A stretch of DNA of 64,000 nt from Nocardia stercoris (GTDB taxonomy: Bacteria > Actinomycetota > Actinomycetes > Mycobacteriales > Mycobacteriaceae). A model generated the notes under the pieces. It was given only the letters and a program-made list of their open reading frames with translations. It had not been told where the DNA came from and did no database searches. Below, in pieces: positions 17,471 to 25,774 of this stretch. Location of the stretch: contig NZ_RFFH01000020.1 of NCBI RefSeq assembly GCF_003696265.1, positions 1 through 64,000 on the forward strand, read 5' to 3'. A program made the position numbers and the translations under genes. Each line of letters starts with the position of its first letter. Position 1 is the first letter of the stretch.

Positions 17471-17665
17471 GTGCGGTTGACGGAATTCCAGGACCTGTTG
17501 CACGCCGAATTCGGGACCACCCGCGGCGACATGCTGCTCAGCGATCACACGCTGGCGTCGTTCGGCGGCCGGACCGGCGCTCAGGCGATCGAGTCCGGGA
17601 TCGATCCCCGCGACGTCTGGCGGGCGCTGTGCGCCGATTTCGACGTTCCCCGCGACCGCTGGTGA
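17471..17665 (+). CDS. DUF3046 family protein
   Basis: A 64-residue protein matching the short DUF3046 family found upstream of recA in actinomycetes (Rv2738c in M. tuberculosis). Typical features are the start RLTEFQDLLHAEFG, a central HTLASFGGRTGAQAIE and an acidic-aromatic end ALCADFDVPRDRW. Function unknown. GTG 17471 is likely leaderless. Confidence 0.88.
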   Translation: MRLTEFQDLLHAEFGTTRGDMLLSDHTLASFGGRTGAQAIESGIDPRDVWRALCADFDVPRDRW

Positions 17666-17722
17666 ACCGCTGGCGCCGGCCCGCGGGCGCCGGTGTTCGT
17701 GTCGCACGGCGCGTCGTTTGCA

Positions 17723-17738
17723 TCGAACAGGTGTTCGT
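17723..17738 (+). promoter_or_regulatory. LexA (SOS) box upstream of recA
   Basis: TCGAAC-AGGT-GTTCGT, one base short of the perfect TCGAAC-N4-GTTCGA palindrome bound by actinobacterial LexA. It is next to a -10 box TAAGCT at 17740-17745, where bound LexA would block RNA polymerase. Confidence 0.88.
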
Positions 17739-17757
17739 CTAAGCTCGGTCGCAGAAC

Positions 17758-17780
17758 TTGTCGGTGGGTGCCTCTAACGT
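17758..17780 (+). promoter_or_regulatory. PafBC-type (RecA-NDp) DNA-damage promoter of recA
   Basis: TTGTCGGTG, eight bases, then TAACGT. This fits the TTGTCRGTG-N8-TANNNT motif described for LexA-independent DNA-damage promoters in mycobacteria, activated by PafBC. It lies downstream of the LexA box, giving recA two separately controlled starts. Confidence 0.85.
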
Positions 17781-17828
17781 GGGGGCCAACCAAGACAGTG
17801 AACTCCCGGCGAAGAGGGGATACCGACC

Positions 17829-18872
17829 ATGGCACCACAGGCGCCCGACCGCAACAAGGCGCTCGAGCTCGCGCTCGCGCAGGTAGAGAAGAGCTTCGGC
17901 AAGGGTGCGGTGATGCGCCTCGGTGAGGAAGCCCGCCAGCCCATCTCGGTCATCCCGACCGGGTCGATCGCGCTGGATGTGGCGCTGGGTATCGGCGGCC
18001 TGCCGCGCGGCCGTGTCATCGAGATCTACGGTCCGGAATCCTCCGGTAAGACCACCGTCGCCCTGCACGCCATCGCCAACGCCCAGGCCAACGGCGGCGT
18101 CGCCGCCATCATCGACGCCGAGCACGCGCTCGACCCGGACTACGCCCGCAAACTCGGGGTCGACACCGACGCGCTGCTGGTCTCCCAGCCCGACACCGGT
18201 GAGCAGGCGCTCGAGATCGCCGACATGCTGATCCGTTCCGGCGCGCTGGACATCATCGTCATCGACTCGGTGGCCGCGCTGGTGCCGCGCGCCGAGATCG
18301 AGGGCGAGATGGGTGACAGCCACGTCGGTCTGCAGGCCCGCCTCATGAGCCAGGCGCTGCGGAAGATGACCGGTGCGCTGAACAATTCGGGTACCACCGC
18401 CATCTTCATCAACCAGCTGCGCGAGAAGATCGGCGTCATGTTCGGCTCGCCCGAGACCACCACCGGTGGTAAGGCGCTGAAGTTCTACGCCTCGGTCCGG
18501 CTCGACATCCGTCGCATCGAGACCCTGAAGGACGGTACCGACGCGGTCGGTAACCGCACCCGCGTCAAGGTGGTGAAGAACAAGGTCAGCCCGCCGTTCA
18601 AGCAGGCCGAGTTCGACATTCTCTACGGTATCGGCATCTCCAAGGAGGGCTCGATCATCGACATGGGTGTCGAGCACGGCTTCATCCGCAAGTCGGGCTC
18701 CTGGTTCACCTACGAGGGCGACCAGCTGGGTCAGGGCAAGGAGAACGCCCGCAAGTTCCTGCGCGAGAACCCCGACGTGCGCGACGAGATCGAGAAGAAG
18801 GTCAAGGAAAAGCTCGGCATCGGTGCGGATGTCACCGCAGACGCGGGTGCCGAGGCACCCGTCGACTTCTAA
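17829..18872 (+). CDS. recA: Recombinase RecA
   Basis: ATP-dependent strand-exchange protein and LexA co-protease, 347 residues, the usual length. Walker A GPESSGKTT is near residue 68; the DNA-binding loops (from EIEGEMGDSHVGLQARLMSQ and FGSPETTTGGKALKF) are intact. There is no intein, unlike in M. tuberculosis. AAGAGGGG precedes ATG 17829. The gene is followed 3 bases later by recX. Confidence 0.99.
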   Translation: MAPQAPDRNKALELALAQVEKSFGKGAVMRLGEEARQPISVIPTGSIALDVALGIGGLPRGRVIEIYGPESSGKTTVALHAIANAQANGGVAAIIDAEHALDPDYARKLGVDTDALLVSQPDTGEQALEIADMLIRSGALDIIVIDSVAALVPRAEIEGEMGDSHVGLQARLMSQALRKMTGALNNSGTTAIFINQLREKIGVMFGSPETTTGGKALKFYASVRLDIRRIETLKDGTDAVGNRTRVKVVKNKVSPPFKQAEFDILYGIGISKEGSIIDMGVEHGFIRKSGSWFTYEGDQLGQGKENARKFLRENPDVRDEIEKKVKEKLGIGADVTADAGAEAPVDF

Positions 18873-18875
18873 CCG

Positions 18876-20492
18876 GTGTCCGACCGGGAAGCGCCGGGGC
18901 CCGGCTCTGCTGCCGAGCGCCCCGGCGTAACCCGGCTCGATGCGGTGGAACGGTTGCGCCGGCAGTTCGAGGGGAAGGCGGCCGGTGAGCTTTCCGCTGC
19001 GGGGGAGTCGGCGGACGATTCGCCGCGGCGCAGCGGCCGCCGGCGTCCCGCACGCGCGCGCAATTCCGGTGCGGCACATCGCGGTTTGTTCCGTTCCGAC
19101 GGCGGCCCGATACCCGAGCCGTCGGCCTTCGACCCGGTGCCCGACCTCGCCGCGCCCGAGCCGGAGTCCGAGTCCGTCGAACAGTCCGCGCAGACCTACC
19201 GCCTGCCGGGTAGTCCGGTCTGGCCGCCGAACTTTCCGCCGGATCTCGGATCTCCCACCGACGCACCCGAATACGAACAGCGCGCCGGCTGGGACTCCTG
19301 GTTCGACGACACCGATTCCGCCAAGCACGCTGAACCAATCGGTATCCGGCGGTGGCACCCGCCCGCTGTCGCGAGTCGAACCGACGGCGACGCCGAGGTT
19401 TTCGACTTCGCGGCCCGGCGCCCGAGCGGTGGCACTCGCATCGGCGGCTCGGAACCCGAGCGAGCGTCCGGGGATATGGCAGGTCCCGCCAGGTCGGCGG
19501 CTGCCGGATATGCCGGGGCGCATGAGGATTCGGGCAATACCGATCTGTCGGCTCGTGCGAACCGTAATGAGCTCTCGGAGCTGAGTGGTGTTGCGCGAAC
19601 GGGGGATTCCGGGAGCGGCGATCGGTGGGCCGGTGAGGGTGTCGGTCCGCAGTCGAGCCGGGGTGGTCACGATCCGCGTGGGGATGTGGTGGCCGGATTG
19701 CGCCGGGCGGTGGCGGAAGTGCAGGCGCGGCAGGATGTGGATTCCGAGTTCGATGGGGAGTCCGAGTTCGGTGCGGCGGCTTCGCGGGAGCGTGGTCGAC
19801 GGCGTGGCCGGCGGAAGTCTCGTGGGAACTTCGGGGAGGTTGCGGGAGAGTCGGGTGGCGCTTCGAGCACCGGGCCGGCGGAGCACGGTTTCGGTGCGGA
19901 TAGGTCCGATCCGGGCGAGGCGGACGGTCCGGCAGGCGGGCGTGCACAGGACCTCGACGGGGAGGGTGATCGGCGGCGTGGGCGGTGGACATCCGCCGCG
20001 GCCGGGACCGGCGGTACCGAGACGCAGGCGAAGGATATCTGTCTGCGGCTGCTCACCGATCGGGCGCGCAGCCGCGCCGAACTCGCCGACCGGCTCACGG
20101 AGAAGGGTTTCACACCGGCGATCATCGAGCGGGTACTCGACCGCCTCACCGAAGTCCGCTTGATCGACGACGCGGCGTTCGCCGAGCAATGGGTGCACTC
20201 ACGGCACACCTACTCCGGCAAGGGCAAGCGGGCGCTGGCCCAGGAACTGCGCCGGAAAGGGATCTCGGACGAGGACGCCGAACCCGCCCTGGCCGGCCTC
20301 ACCGACGACGACGAATACGCTCGCGCCGCCGAACTGGTCCGGGCGAAACTCCGCACCCGATCGCCCGAACTCGACCGCGAGAAGACGATCCGGCGGTTGG
20401 TCGGCATGCTCGCCCGCCGCGGGTACGGATCCGGACTCGCCTACGCCGTCGTGAAGGCGGAATTGGCCGAGCGAGCGGAGTCGGAGGAGTAG
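18876..20492 (+). CDS. recX: RecX regulatory protein with very long N-terminal extension
   Basis: The last 160 or so residues, from AKDICLRLLTDRARSRAEL onward, are a complete RecX: three tandem three-helix repeats that bind in the RecA filament groove and inhibit it. RecX proteins are usually 150-180 residues, but this open frame has 538, adding about 380 residues rich in Gly, Ser, Asp, Arg and Pro with no recognised domain. GTG 18876 is 3 bases past the recA stop, which suits coupling. The extension could be a genuine disordered tail, or translation could begin at an internal codon near the domain. The last third of the extension uses more G- and T-ending codons than the RecX domain. Confidence 0.85.
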   Translation: MSDREAPGPGSAAERPGVTRLDAVERLRRQFEGKAAGELSAAGESADDSPRRSGRRRPARARNSGAAHRGLFRSDGGPIPEPSAFDPVPDLAAPEPESESVEQSAQTYRLPGSPVWPPNFPPDLGSPTDAPEYEQRAGWDSWFDDTDSAKHAEPIGIRRWHPPAVASRTDGDAEVFDFAARRPSGGTRIGGSEPERASGDMAGPARSAAAGYAGAHEDSGNTDLSARANRNELSELSGVARTGDSGSGDRWAGEGVGPQSSRGGHDPRGDVVAGLRRAVAEVQARQDVDSEFDGESEFGAAASRERGRRRGRRKSRGNFGEVAGESGGASSTGPAEHGFGADRSDPGEADGPAGGRAQDLDGEGDRRRGRWTSAAAGTGGTETQAKDICLRLLTDRARSRAELADRLTEKGFTPAIIERVLDRLTEVRLIDDAAFAEQWVHSRHTYSGKGKRALAQELRRKGISDEDAEPALAGLTDDDEYARAAELVRAKLRTRSPELDREKTIRRLVGMLARRGYGSGLAYAVVKAELAERAESEE

Positions 20493-21017
20493 GCGCGCCG
20501 CCCGTGCGACGCAGCGCTGTCGGCATGGGCCGAGTGGACAGAAGGAATGCGGCGCCGTAGCCGAGCGCGAAACGCCCGATCGATGCGAGCATGTCCGGCC
20601 CTCGCCTACGTCGCTGTCATGAATCCGGAACTCGACCAACCACCGGCGTCGGGCTGGTGCGCACCCTGAAGCGTCGTCACGACGGCAGCGGAATGCGATC
20701 TGGGACGGCGAGTGAACTGAGTCGGCAGGTGGAGGGTGAGCCGGCTGGGGACCAGTACAGCGGTGTGATCCGAGCCGGCTGGGTACCGTGCCGGCAGCGT
20801 GCCGAGTCGCAGACGGGCTGGGCTGGTAGCCGGTCGGGCCGGTAGCGCCCTGAGCTGGCTGGATGGCGGGAACCGGGCGGGTGGATGCGGCCTGCGGTCG
20901 GCGGCGGGATCGCGCCTGCCCCGATCGTCCTGTTGGCGAATATCGAGTAGAACGGTCGGATTGTCGATAGTATCGGCGCGCTCGATTTTTGTAGGTGTGT
21001 CAGGAGGACCGCGGACC
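20493..21017. other. Intergenic region, no supported gene
   Basis: 525 bases between recX and a lipoprotein gene. Open frames here have no recognisable domains, signal peptides or ribosome sites. The 12-mer gagccggctggg occurs twice near 20745-20785, in a stretch of loosely repeated G-rich sequence. A likely promoter for the lipoprotein gene has its -10 TAGTAT at about 20967-20972. No clear terminator hairpin is seen after recX. Confidence 0.5.
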
Positions 21018-21743
21018 GTGCGGCGAATTTTGGTGGCAGCGACCCTTCTCGTCCTGGCGGCGGGTGTTTCGGCCGGATGTTCCAAGGGCGACTCGTCCGA
21101 GGCCGCAGCGCCTACCTCTTCGGCGCCCGCGAAGGTGGCCGACCCGGACGGTGACCTGAAGCTGGCCGCGGGTGCCGTGCTGACACCGGCCGATGTTCCC
21201 GAAGGGTGGACCCCGACCGGCACGCCGTCCTCGAGCGCGGATCGCTCCGGCTCCAGCGACTACGTCTGGGGCCAGCCGGTGCTGGACTGCATCGGTGTCA
21301 AGCGGGCCACGCTCGGGCGGTACGGCCCGGCCGCGATGTCGCCGTCGTTCCGCGCGCCGGACGGGCCGTCGGTCAGCTCCAAGGTCGAGTTCGAGCCCAG
21401 CACCGTCCGGGCGGCCGCCGAGATGGACCTCATGCGCAACGACAAGCTGTCCGGCTGCGCCCTGCCCCCACTGCAGCAGGCGGCCAAGTCCAACGGTATC
21501 TCGGTGGACTCGATGCAACCGGTCACCTTCCCGCGGATCGGTGACGACACCGTCGACCTGCAGACCGTGTCGCATTCGAACGCTTCCGGCGCGGACGTGA
21601 CCGCGTACTCCGACGTCATCTCGGTGCGTTCCGGCCGTGCCCTGGTCACCCTGACCTTCACCGGGGTCAATGCTCCGTTCCCGGTCGAACAGGCCCAGCA
21701 GATGATCCAGGCCGTCGTCAGCCGGTTGCAGCCCCAGCCGTAG
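21018..21743 (+). CDS. Lipoprotein, unknown function
   Basis: A 241-residue exported lipoprotein. VRRILVAATLLVLAAGVSAG precedes the lipobox cysteine (VSAGC) and a Ser/Ala/Pro linker. The rest shows no named domain to me; it resembles the general sensor-like lipoproteins of mycolate actinomycetes, with two cysteines (LDCIG, SGCALP) that may form a disulfide. GTG 21018 follows AGGAGG. The frame extends upstream to 20799 but without a signal peptide. The stop codon TAG forms the first bases of the next gene's -10 box. Confidence 0.82.
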   Translation: MRRILVAATLLVLAAGVSAGCSKGDSSEAAAPTSSAPAKVADPDGDLKLAAGAVLTPADVPEGWTPTGTPSSSADRSGSSDYVWGQPVLDCIGVKRATLGRYGPAAMSPSFRAPDGPSVSSKVEFEPSTVRAAAEMDLMRNDKLSGCALPPLQQAAKSNGISVDSMQPVTFPRIGDDTVDLQTVSHSNASGADVTAYSDVISVRSGRALVTLTFTGVNAPFPVEQAQQMIQAVVSRLQPQP

Positions 21744-21746
21744 GGT
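21741..21746 (+). promoter_or_regulatory. -10 box overlapping the lipoprotein stop codon
   Basis: TAGGGT begins with the TAG stop codon and lies 6 bases before ATG 21753. This suggests the GNAT gene has its own leaderless transcript. Confidence 0.5.
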
Positions 21747-21752
21747 CGGGGG

Positions 21753-22436
21753 ATGCGTCCCGTTTCCACCGACCGTTTCGAACCGCGTCCGGATACCCGC
21801 CCGGACGAGTCGCCGTGGCCGGCGATGCGCTGGCCGGTCGAGCCGGGAATCGAACTCGCCGGTGACACGGTGACGGTGCGCCCGCTCGATCCGCGGGCCG
21901 ACGGACCCGAACTGTTCACCGCGCTCGACCACGACCGGGTGTGGGCGCACGTGCCGGGACGCCCGGGGAGCGTCGCGGAATTCGTCCGGAACCTGGAACA
22001 GCGTGTGGCGCAGCCCGATTGGCAGCTGTGGACGGTCCGCCTGCGGCGCCCGGTGGCCGGCCTGCGCGCGGGGTCGATCGCGGGGATGACCGCCTACCTG
22101 GATGTTCAGGTGCACAATGCCGCGCTGGAGGTCGGGTACACGGTGTACCGCCCGGAAGTGTGGGCGACGGCGGTGAACCCGGAGACCAAGCGCCTGCTGC
22201 TCGGCCATGCCTTCGAGGTGCTCGGCGCCGGCCGGGTGCAGTTGAAGACCGATGTCCGCAACCATCGTTCGCAGCAGGCGATCGCGCGGCTCGGTGCCGT
22301 GTACGAGGGCACGCTGCGGCGGCATTTCCGCCGGGCCGACGGAACCGTCCGCGATTCGGTGCTGTTCGCGGTGACGGTGGAGGACTGGCCGGTGGTGCGG
22401 GCGGGCCTGGATGCCCGGCTCGCCGAACAGGACTGA
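21753..22436 (+). CDS. GNAT-family acetyltransferase (RimJ/RimL-like)
   Basis: A 227-residue cytoplasmic N-acetyltransferase. The second half has the RimJ/RimL pattern LEVGYTVYRPEVWATAVNPE, then TKRLLLGHAFEVLGAGRVQL and KTDVRNHRSQQAIARLGAVY, ending in a positively charged RRHFRRADGTVRDSV strand. Such enzymes acetylate protein N-termini or small amines; the target is unknown. Confidence 0.85.
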   Translation: MRPVSTDRFEPRPDTRPDESPWPAMRWPVEPGIELAGDTVTVRPLDPRADGPELFTALDHDRVWAHVPGRPGSVAEFVRNLEQRVAQPDWQLWTVRLRRPVAGLRAGSIAGMTAYLDVQVHNAALEVGYTVYRPEVWATAVNPETKRLLLGHAFEVLGAGRVQLKTDVRNHRSQQAIARLGAVYEGTLRRHFRRADGTVRDSVLFAVTVEDWPVVRAGLDARLAEQD

Positions 22437-22683
22437 TCAGGCAAGACCGACTGGTTTGTCGTCAGCAATTGTGTGGCGCAGTAGAATCCGCCACGAAAAT
22501 CGGATGCATCGCACTCGGGACCGTGGGACTGCCTGCGGTTCGCGACAATTCGGACTGATTTGAGTTCATCGGCGGGTTTATTGCCGAGAAGCCTGGCAAC
22601 TCATCAGAAAACTGGCACCATGAATCGGAGCGTTACCGAAGTTCGGTGAAATCATTCACGATTACCCGTTTTTTGGGAGCCTT
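22437..22683. other. AT-richer intergenic region
   Basis: 247 bases of visibly lower GC between the GNAT and membrane-protein genes. It holds runs such as attacccgttttttgggagcc just before ATG 22684. I recognise no riboswitch or RNA gene. It may be the promoter and leader of the next gene. Confidence 0.4.
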
Positions 22684-23532
22684 ATGCGCGACGAACAGGC
22701 AATCTCGCACGAGCACGCTGGGTCCGAAGTGCTGACCGCGCTGTACCGACATCGTACCTGGTCGGCGCGAGTGCTCATCGCGGTAGCGGTGGCGGGCCTG
22801 ATGTGGTCCGCGGTCACGGTGCAGCGCAATCTGGCTCCCGCGGGGCCGGACGATCCGCTCTATTGGTTCAGCTATCTGATCGAGGCGATGGTCGCCGCCT
22901 GCCTGGTGATCGTGATGGTCGGCCGCGACCAGACCGCGCCGTGGGGCGTCGAGGAGGACCGGCTCAAGGTGGCGGCCGCGGAGCTGGCGCTGCTGGCACT
23001 GACCATCGCCCTCACCGTGTATCCCGCTGCCACCGAACATCTTTGGTCGACCGCGGGGCTGCACGCCATCGCCCCGATGATGACCGCGGTCGCGGTGCTC
23101 ATCCACGACGCGGCCAGTAGCCGCTACGGTGCCGCGATCGCCCGGGCGATGGAGGTCCCGCCGCAGCCGCCCGCCGAACCACCCGCCGCGCCGGCCGCGC
23201 GCAGCGGTCGCGCGTCGGCGCTGTCCACCGGCTCGTGGGAGCCGATGGCCAACGCCACCAGGACATTACGCATGGGTGGCGGCGCGGTGTTGCCGCGCCG
23301 GGATCCGGCCGGCCCCACCGTGGTGCCCGACCCGCTCCCCGGCCACGACCCGTTTCCTAGCGGCACCTACGTCATTCGCACCAAGAACGACGCCGAACGC
23401 GCGCTCGCGTCGCTGCGCCGGTTACCGCCGACGGTGACCCCCGACGATCCGATCGACCGCGTCGATCACGTCGACCTGTTCGCCGTCTTCGGTGAACCCC
23501 AGAGCTACAACGGATACGGCCTTGACGACTGA
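22684..23532 (+). CDS. Four-helix membrane protein with cytoplasmic tail
   Basis: A 282-residue protein not assigned to a family with confidence. Four hydrophobic segments lie at about residues 28-46, 60-80, 97-115 and 120-138. A Pro/Ala-rich linker follows and then a soluble tail with a short conserved-looking GTYVIRTKNDAERALASLRR. The helix layout faintly resembles DUF2637 membrane proteins. The following gene overlaps its 3' end, so the two probably act together. ATG 22684 is preceded by GGGAGCC. Confidence 0.7.
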   Translation: MRDEQAISHEHAGSEVLTALYRHRTWSARVLIAVAVAGLMWSAVTVQRNLAPAGPDDPLYWFSYLIEAMVAACLVIVMVGRDQTAPWGVEEDRLKVAAAELALLALTIALTVYPAATEHLWSTAGLHAIAPMMTAVAVLIHDAASSRYGAAIARAMEVPPQPPAEPPAAPAARSGRASALSTGSWEPMANATRTLRMGGGAVLPRRDPAGPTVVPDPLPGHDPFPSGTYVIRTKNDAERALASLRRLPPTVTPDDPIDRVDHVDLFAVFGEPQSYNGYGLDD

Positions 23533-24127
23533 GGGCTGGGGGCGGCGCAGCCACCGCCGCTGCGACCCCACGAGCGCGCCACCGCTGGCCGGATGGCAAG
23601 GGCTGCTTGCCCGTTGGGCCGATCACCTGGCCGGTTCCGGCGGGGACACACCGCCGGGCTGGGTGACCGTGCCGTGCACCGCGGTCGAAGCGCTCGCGGT
23701 GAACGTCGAACTCAGCGCGGTGCTCGACGCCGAGCGGGCCCAGCTCGTGGCCGATGTGTTCGCCGGATTCGGCACCCGCCAGATACCGGCACCGGATCCG
23801 GGCGAGCGCCGCAACTGCCTCGCGCTGCTCGAACTCTGGAACTGCTGGCCCGCCATGGCCGCGGTGTGGGCCGACTACAAGGACCATCGGACCGCGAGCG
23901 CCGCCGCCACGTCGGCCGCGGTGGCAGGCGACCTGGAGCGGGCCGAGCGGTACCGGCAGGCCGCGGCGCTCATCACCCCGCTGGCGCCGCTGGATGCGCT
24001 GGCCGTCACCTCCGGCATGCTCGACCAGCTCGGCGGGATCCGCGACGAACTGGCCGACCGGGCCCGCTGCGCGGGCGTGTCCGAGGGCCGGATCGACCGG
24101 ATTCTGCGCGGCCCGCGCCGGCCCTGA
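23492..24127 (+). CDS. Conserved hypothetical protein coupled to the upstream membrane protein
   Basis: A 211-residue soluble protein from GTG 23492, or 201 from TTG 23522; the start is unclear and both overlap the upstream gene. It is Ala/Leu/Trp-rich and helical, with ELWNCWPAMAAVWADYKDHR and a C-terminal helix-turn-helix-like CAGVSEGRIDRILRG. I do not recognise the family. The overlap argues for a shared role with the membrane protein. Confidence 0.65.
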   Translation: MNPRATTDTALTTEGWGRRSHRRCDPTSAPPLAGWQGLLARWADHLAGSGGDTPPGWVTVPCTAVEALAVNVELSAVLDAERAQLVADVFAGFGTRQIPAPDPGERRNCLALLELWNCWPAMAAVWADYKDHRTASAAATSAAVAGDLERAERYRQAAALITPLAPLDALAVTSGMLDQLGGIRDELADRARCAGVSEGRIDRILRGPRRP

Positions 24128-24202
24128 CCGGCAGATGCGACGCGGGTCACGGGTGCGAGCCGGAGGCGGCGGTCCGGCAGCGGGGCGGTTCGGCGCAGCC
24201 GA

Positions 24203-24208
24203 TACCCT
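24203..24208 (+). promoter_or_regulatory. -10 box for leaderless miaB transcript
   Basis: TACCCT lies 6 bases before GTG 24215, with no Shine-Dalgarno sequence between them. Confidence 0.55.
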
Positions 24209-24214
24209 GGACCG

Positions 24215-25756
24215 GTGAATTCGTCCAGTCCGGCCGCCGCACGCCCCGTTCCCGACCAGGCGCGCACCTACGAGGTGCGCACGTTCGGATGCCAGATGAA
24301 CGTGCACGACTCCGAGCGCCTGTCGGGCCTGCTCGAGGACGCCGGGTACACCCGGGCGGACCAGGGCACGACCGCGGACCTGGTGGTGTTCAACACCTGT
24401 GCGGTCCGGGAGAACGCGGACAACAAGCTGTACGGCACCCTCGGTCATCTGGCCCCGCTCAAGGCCGAGCGTCCGGGTATGCAGATCGCGGTCGGTGGTT
24501 GCCTGGCCCAGAAGGACCGCGACACCGTTGTGCGCAAGGCGCCCTATGTCGACGTGGTGTTCGGTACCCACAACATCGGTTCGCTGCCCGCCCTGCTCGA
24601 GCGTGCCCGGCACAATGCCGAAGCCCAGGTCGAGATCCTGGAGTCGCTGGAGGCGTTCCCGTCCACGCTGCCCGCCAAGCGGGAGTCCGCGTACGCCGGC
24701 TGGGTGTCGATCTCGGTGGGCTGCAACAACACCTGCACCTTCTGCATCGTCCCCGCGCTGCGCGGCAAGGAGGTCGACCGGCGACCCGGCGACGTGCTCG
24801 CCGAGGTGCAGGCGCTGGTCGAGCAGGGCGTGTCCGAGGTCACCCTGCTGGGGCAGAACGTGAACGCCTACGGCGTCAACTTCGCGTCCGCGGACGAGGA
24901 GCGTGACCGCGGCGCGTTCGCGAAGCTGCTGCGCGCCTGCGGCACCATCGAGGGACTCGAGCGGGTCCGCTTCACCTCCCCGCACCCGGCCGAGTTCACC
25001 GACGACGTGATCGAGGCGATGGCGGCCACCCCGAATGTGTGCCCGCAGCTGCACATGCCGCTGCAGTCCGGTTCGGACCGGGTGCTCAAGGCGATGCGCC
25101 GCTCCTACCGCAAGGACCGCTACCTCGGCATCATCGAGCGGGTGCGGGCCGCCATGCCGCACGCCGCGATCACCACCGACATCATCGTCGGCTTCCCGGG
25201 CGAGACCGAGGAGGACTTCCAGGAGACCCTGGACGTGGTGCGGCAGGCCCGGTTCACCAGCGCCTTCACCTTCCAGTACTCGATCCGCCCGGGCACGCCG
25301 GCGGCGACGATGCCCGACCAGATCCCGAAGGCGGTCGTGCAGGAACGCTACGACCGGCTGATCGCCCTGCAGGAGCAGATCTCCTTGGAAGCAAACCAGG
25401 CGCTGGTCGGCACCGAGGTCGAGCTGCTGGTCGCGGAGGGCGCGGGCAAGAAGAACGCGGCGACCGCCCGGATGAGCGGGCGTGCCCGCGACGGCCGCCT
25501 GGTCCACTTCCAGCCCGCCGGTGCGAACATCCGCCCGGGTGACGTCGTCACCGTCGAGGTGACCGCCGCCGCGCCGCACCACCTGATCGCCGACGCTCCG
25601 ATCTCGAGTCACCGCCGCACCCGGGCCGGTGACGCGCACGAGGCCGGGATCACTCCGAAGACCGCTCCGATCGGCGTCGGTCTGGGCCTGCCCTCGATCG
25701 GCGCACCGGCGCCCGCGGTCTCGGCCGTCGGCTGCGAATCCGGTTGCAGCGCATGA
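24215..25756 (+). CDS. miaB: tRNA-2-methylthio-N6-dimethylallyladenosine synthase MiaB
   Basis: Radical-SAM methylthiotransferase that adds the 2-methylthio group to isopentenyladenosine-37 of tRNA. It has 513 residues. The N-terminal UPF0004 domain has three [4Fe-4S] cysteines in FGCQMN, FNTCAVRE and GGCLAQ. The radical-SAM motif C-x3-C-x2-C (CNNTCTFC) is at residues 170-177. A TRAM RNA-binding domain (from about 375) ends the conserved part, followed by a variable 60-residue tail ending with two cysteines (CESGC). Its partner miaA is 3.3 kb downstream. Confidence 0.97.
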   Translation: MNSSSPAAARPVPDQARTYEVRTFGCQMNVHDSERLSGLLEDAGYTRADQGTTADLVVFNTCAVRENADNKLYGTLGHLAPLKAERPGMQIAVGGCLAQKDRDTVVRKAPYVDVVFGTHNIGSLPALLERARHNAEAQVEILESLEAFPSTLPAKRESAYAGWVSISVGCNNTCTFCIVPALRGKEVDRRPGDVLAEVQALVEQGVSEVTLLGQNVNAYGVNFASADEERDRGAFAKLLRACGTIEGLERVRFTSPHPAEFTDDVIEAMAATPNVCPQLHMPLQSGSDRVLKAMRRSYRKDRYLGIIERVRAAMPHAAITTDIIVGFPGETEEDFQETLDVVRQARFTSAFTFQYSIRPGTPAATMPDQIPKAVVQERYDRLIALQEQISLEANQALVGTEVELLVAEGAGKKNAATARMSGRARDGRLVHFQPAGANIRPGDVVTVEVTAAAPHHLIADAPISSHRRTRAGDAHEAGITPKTAPIGVGLGLPSIGAPAPAVSAVGCESGCSA

Positions 25757-25774
25757 TGATCGCGGTGGTGCGCC

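Noticed and set aside
17829..18872. Intein in recA
   Set aside because: Some mycobacterial recA genes have one, but this gene is 347 codons with uninterrupted motifs.
20606..21223. Minus-strand frame across the recX-lipoprotein gap
   Set aside because: No start signal, signal peptide or domain, and it runs antisense into the lipoprotein gene.
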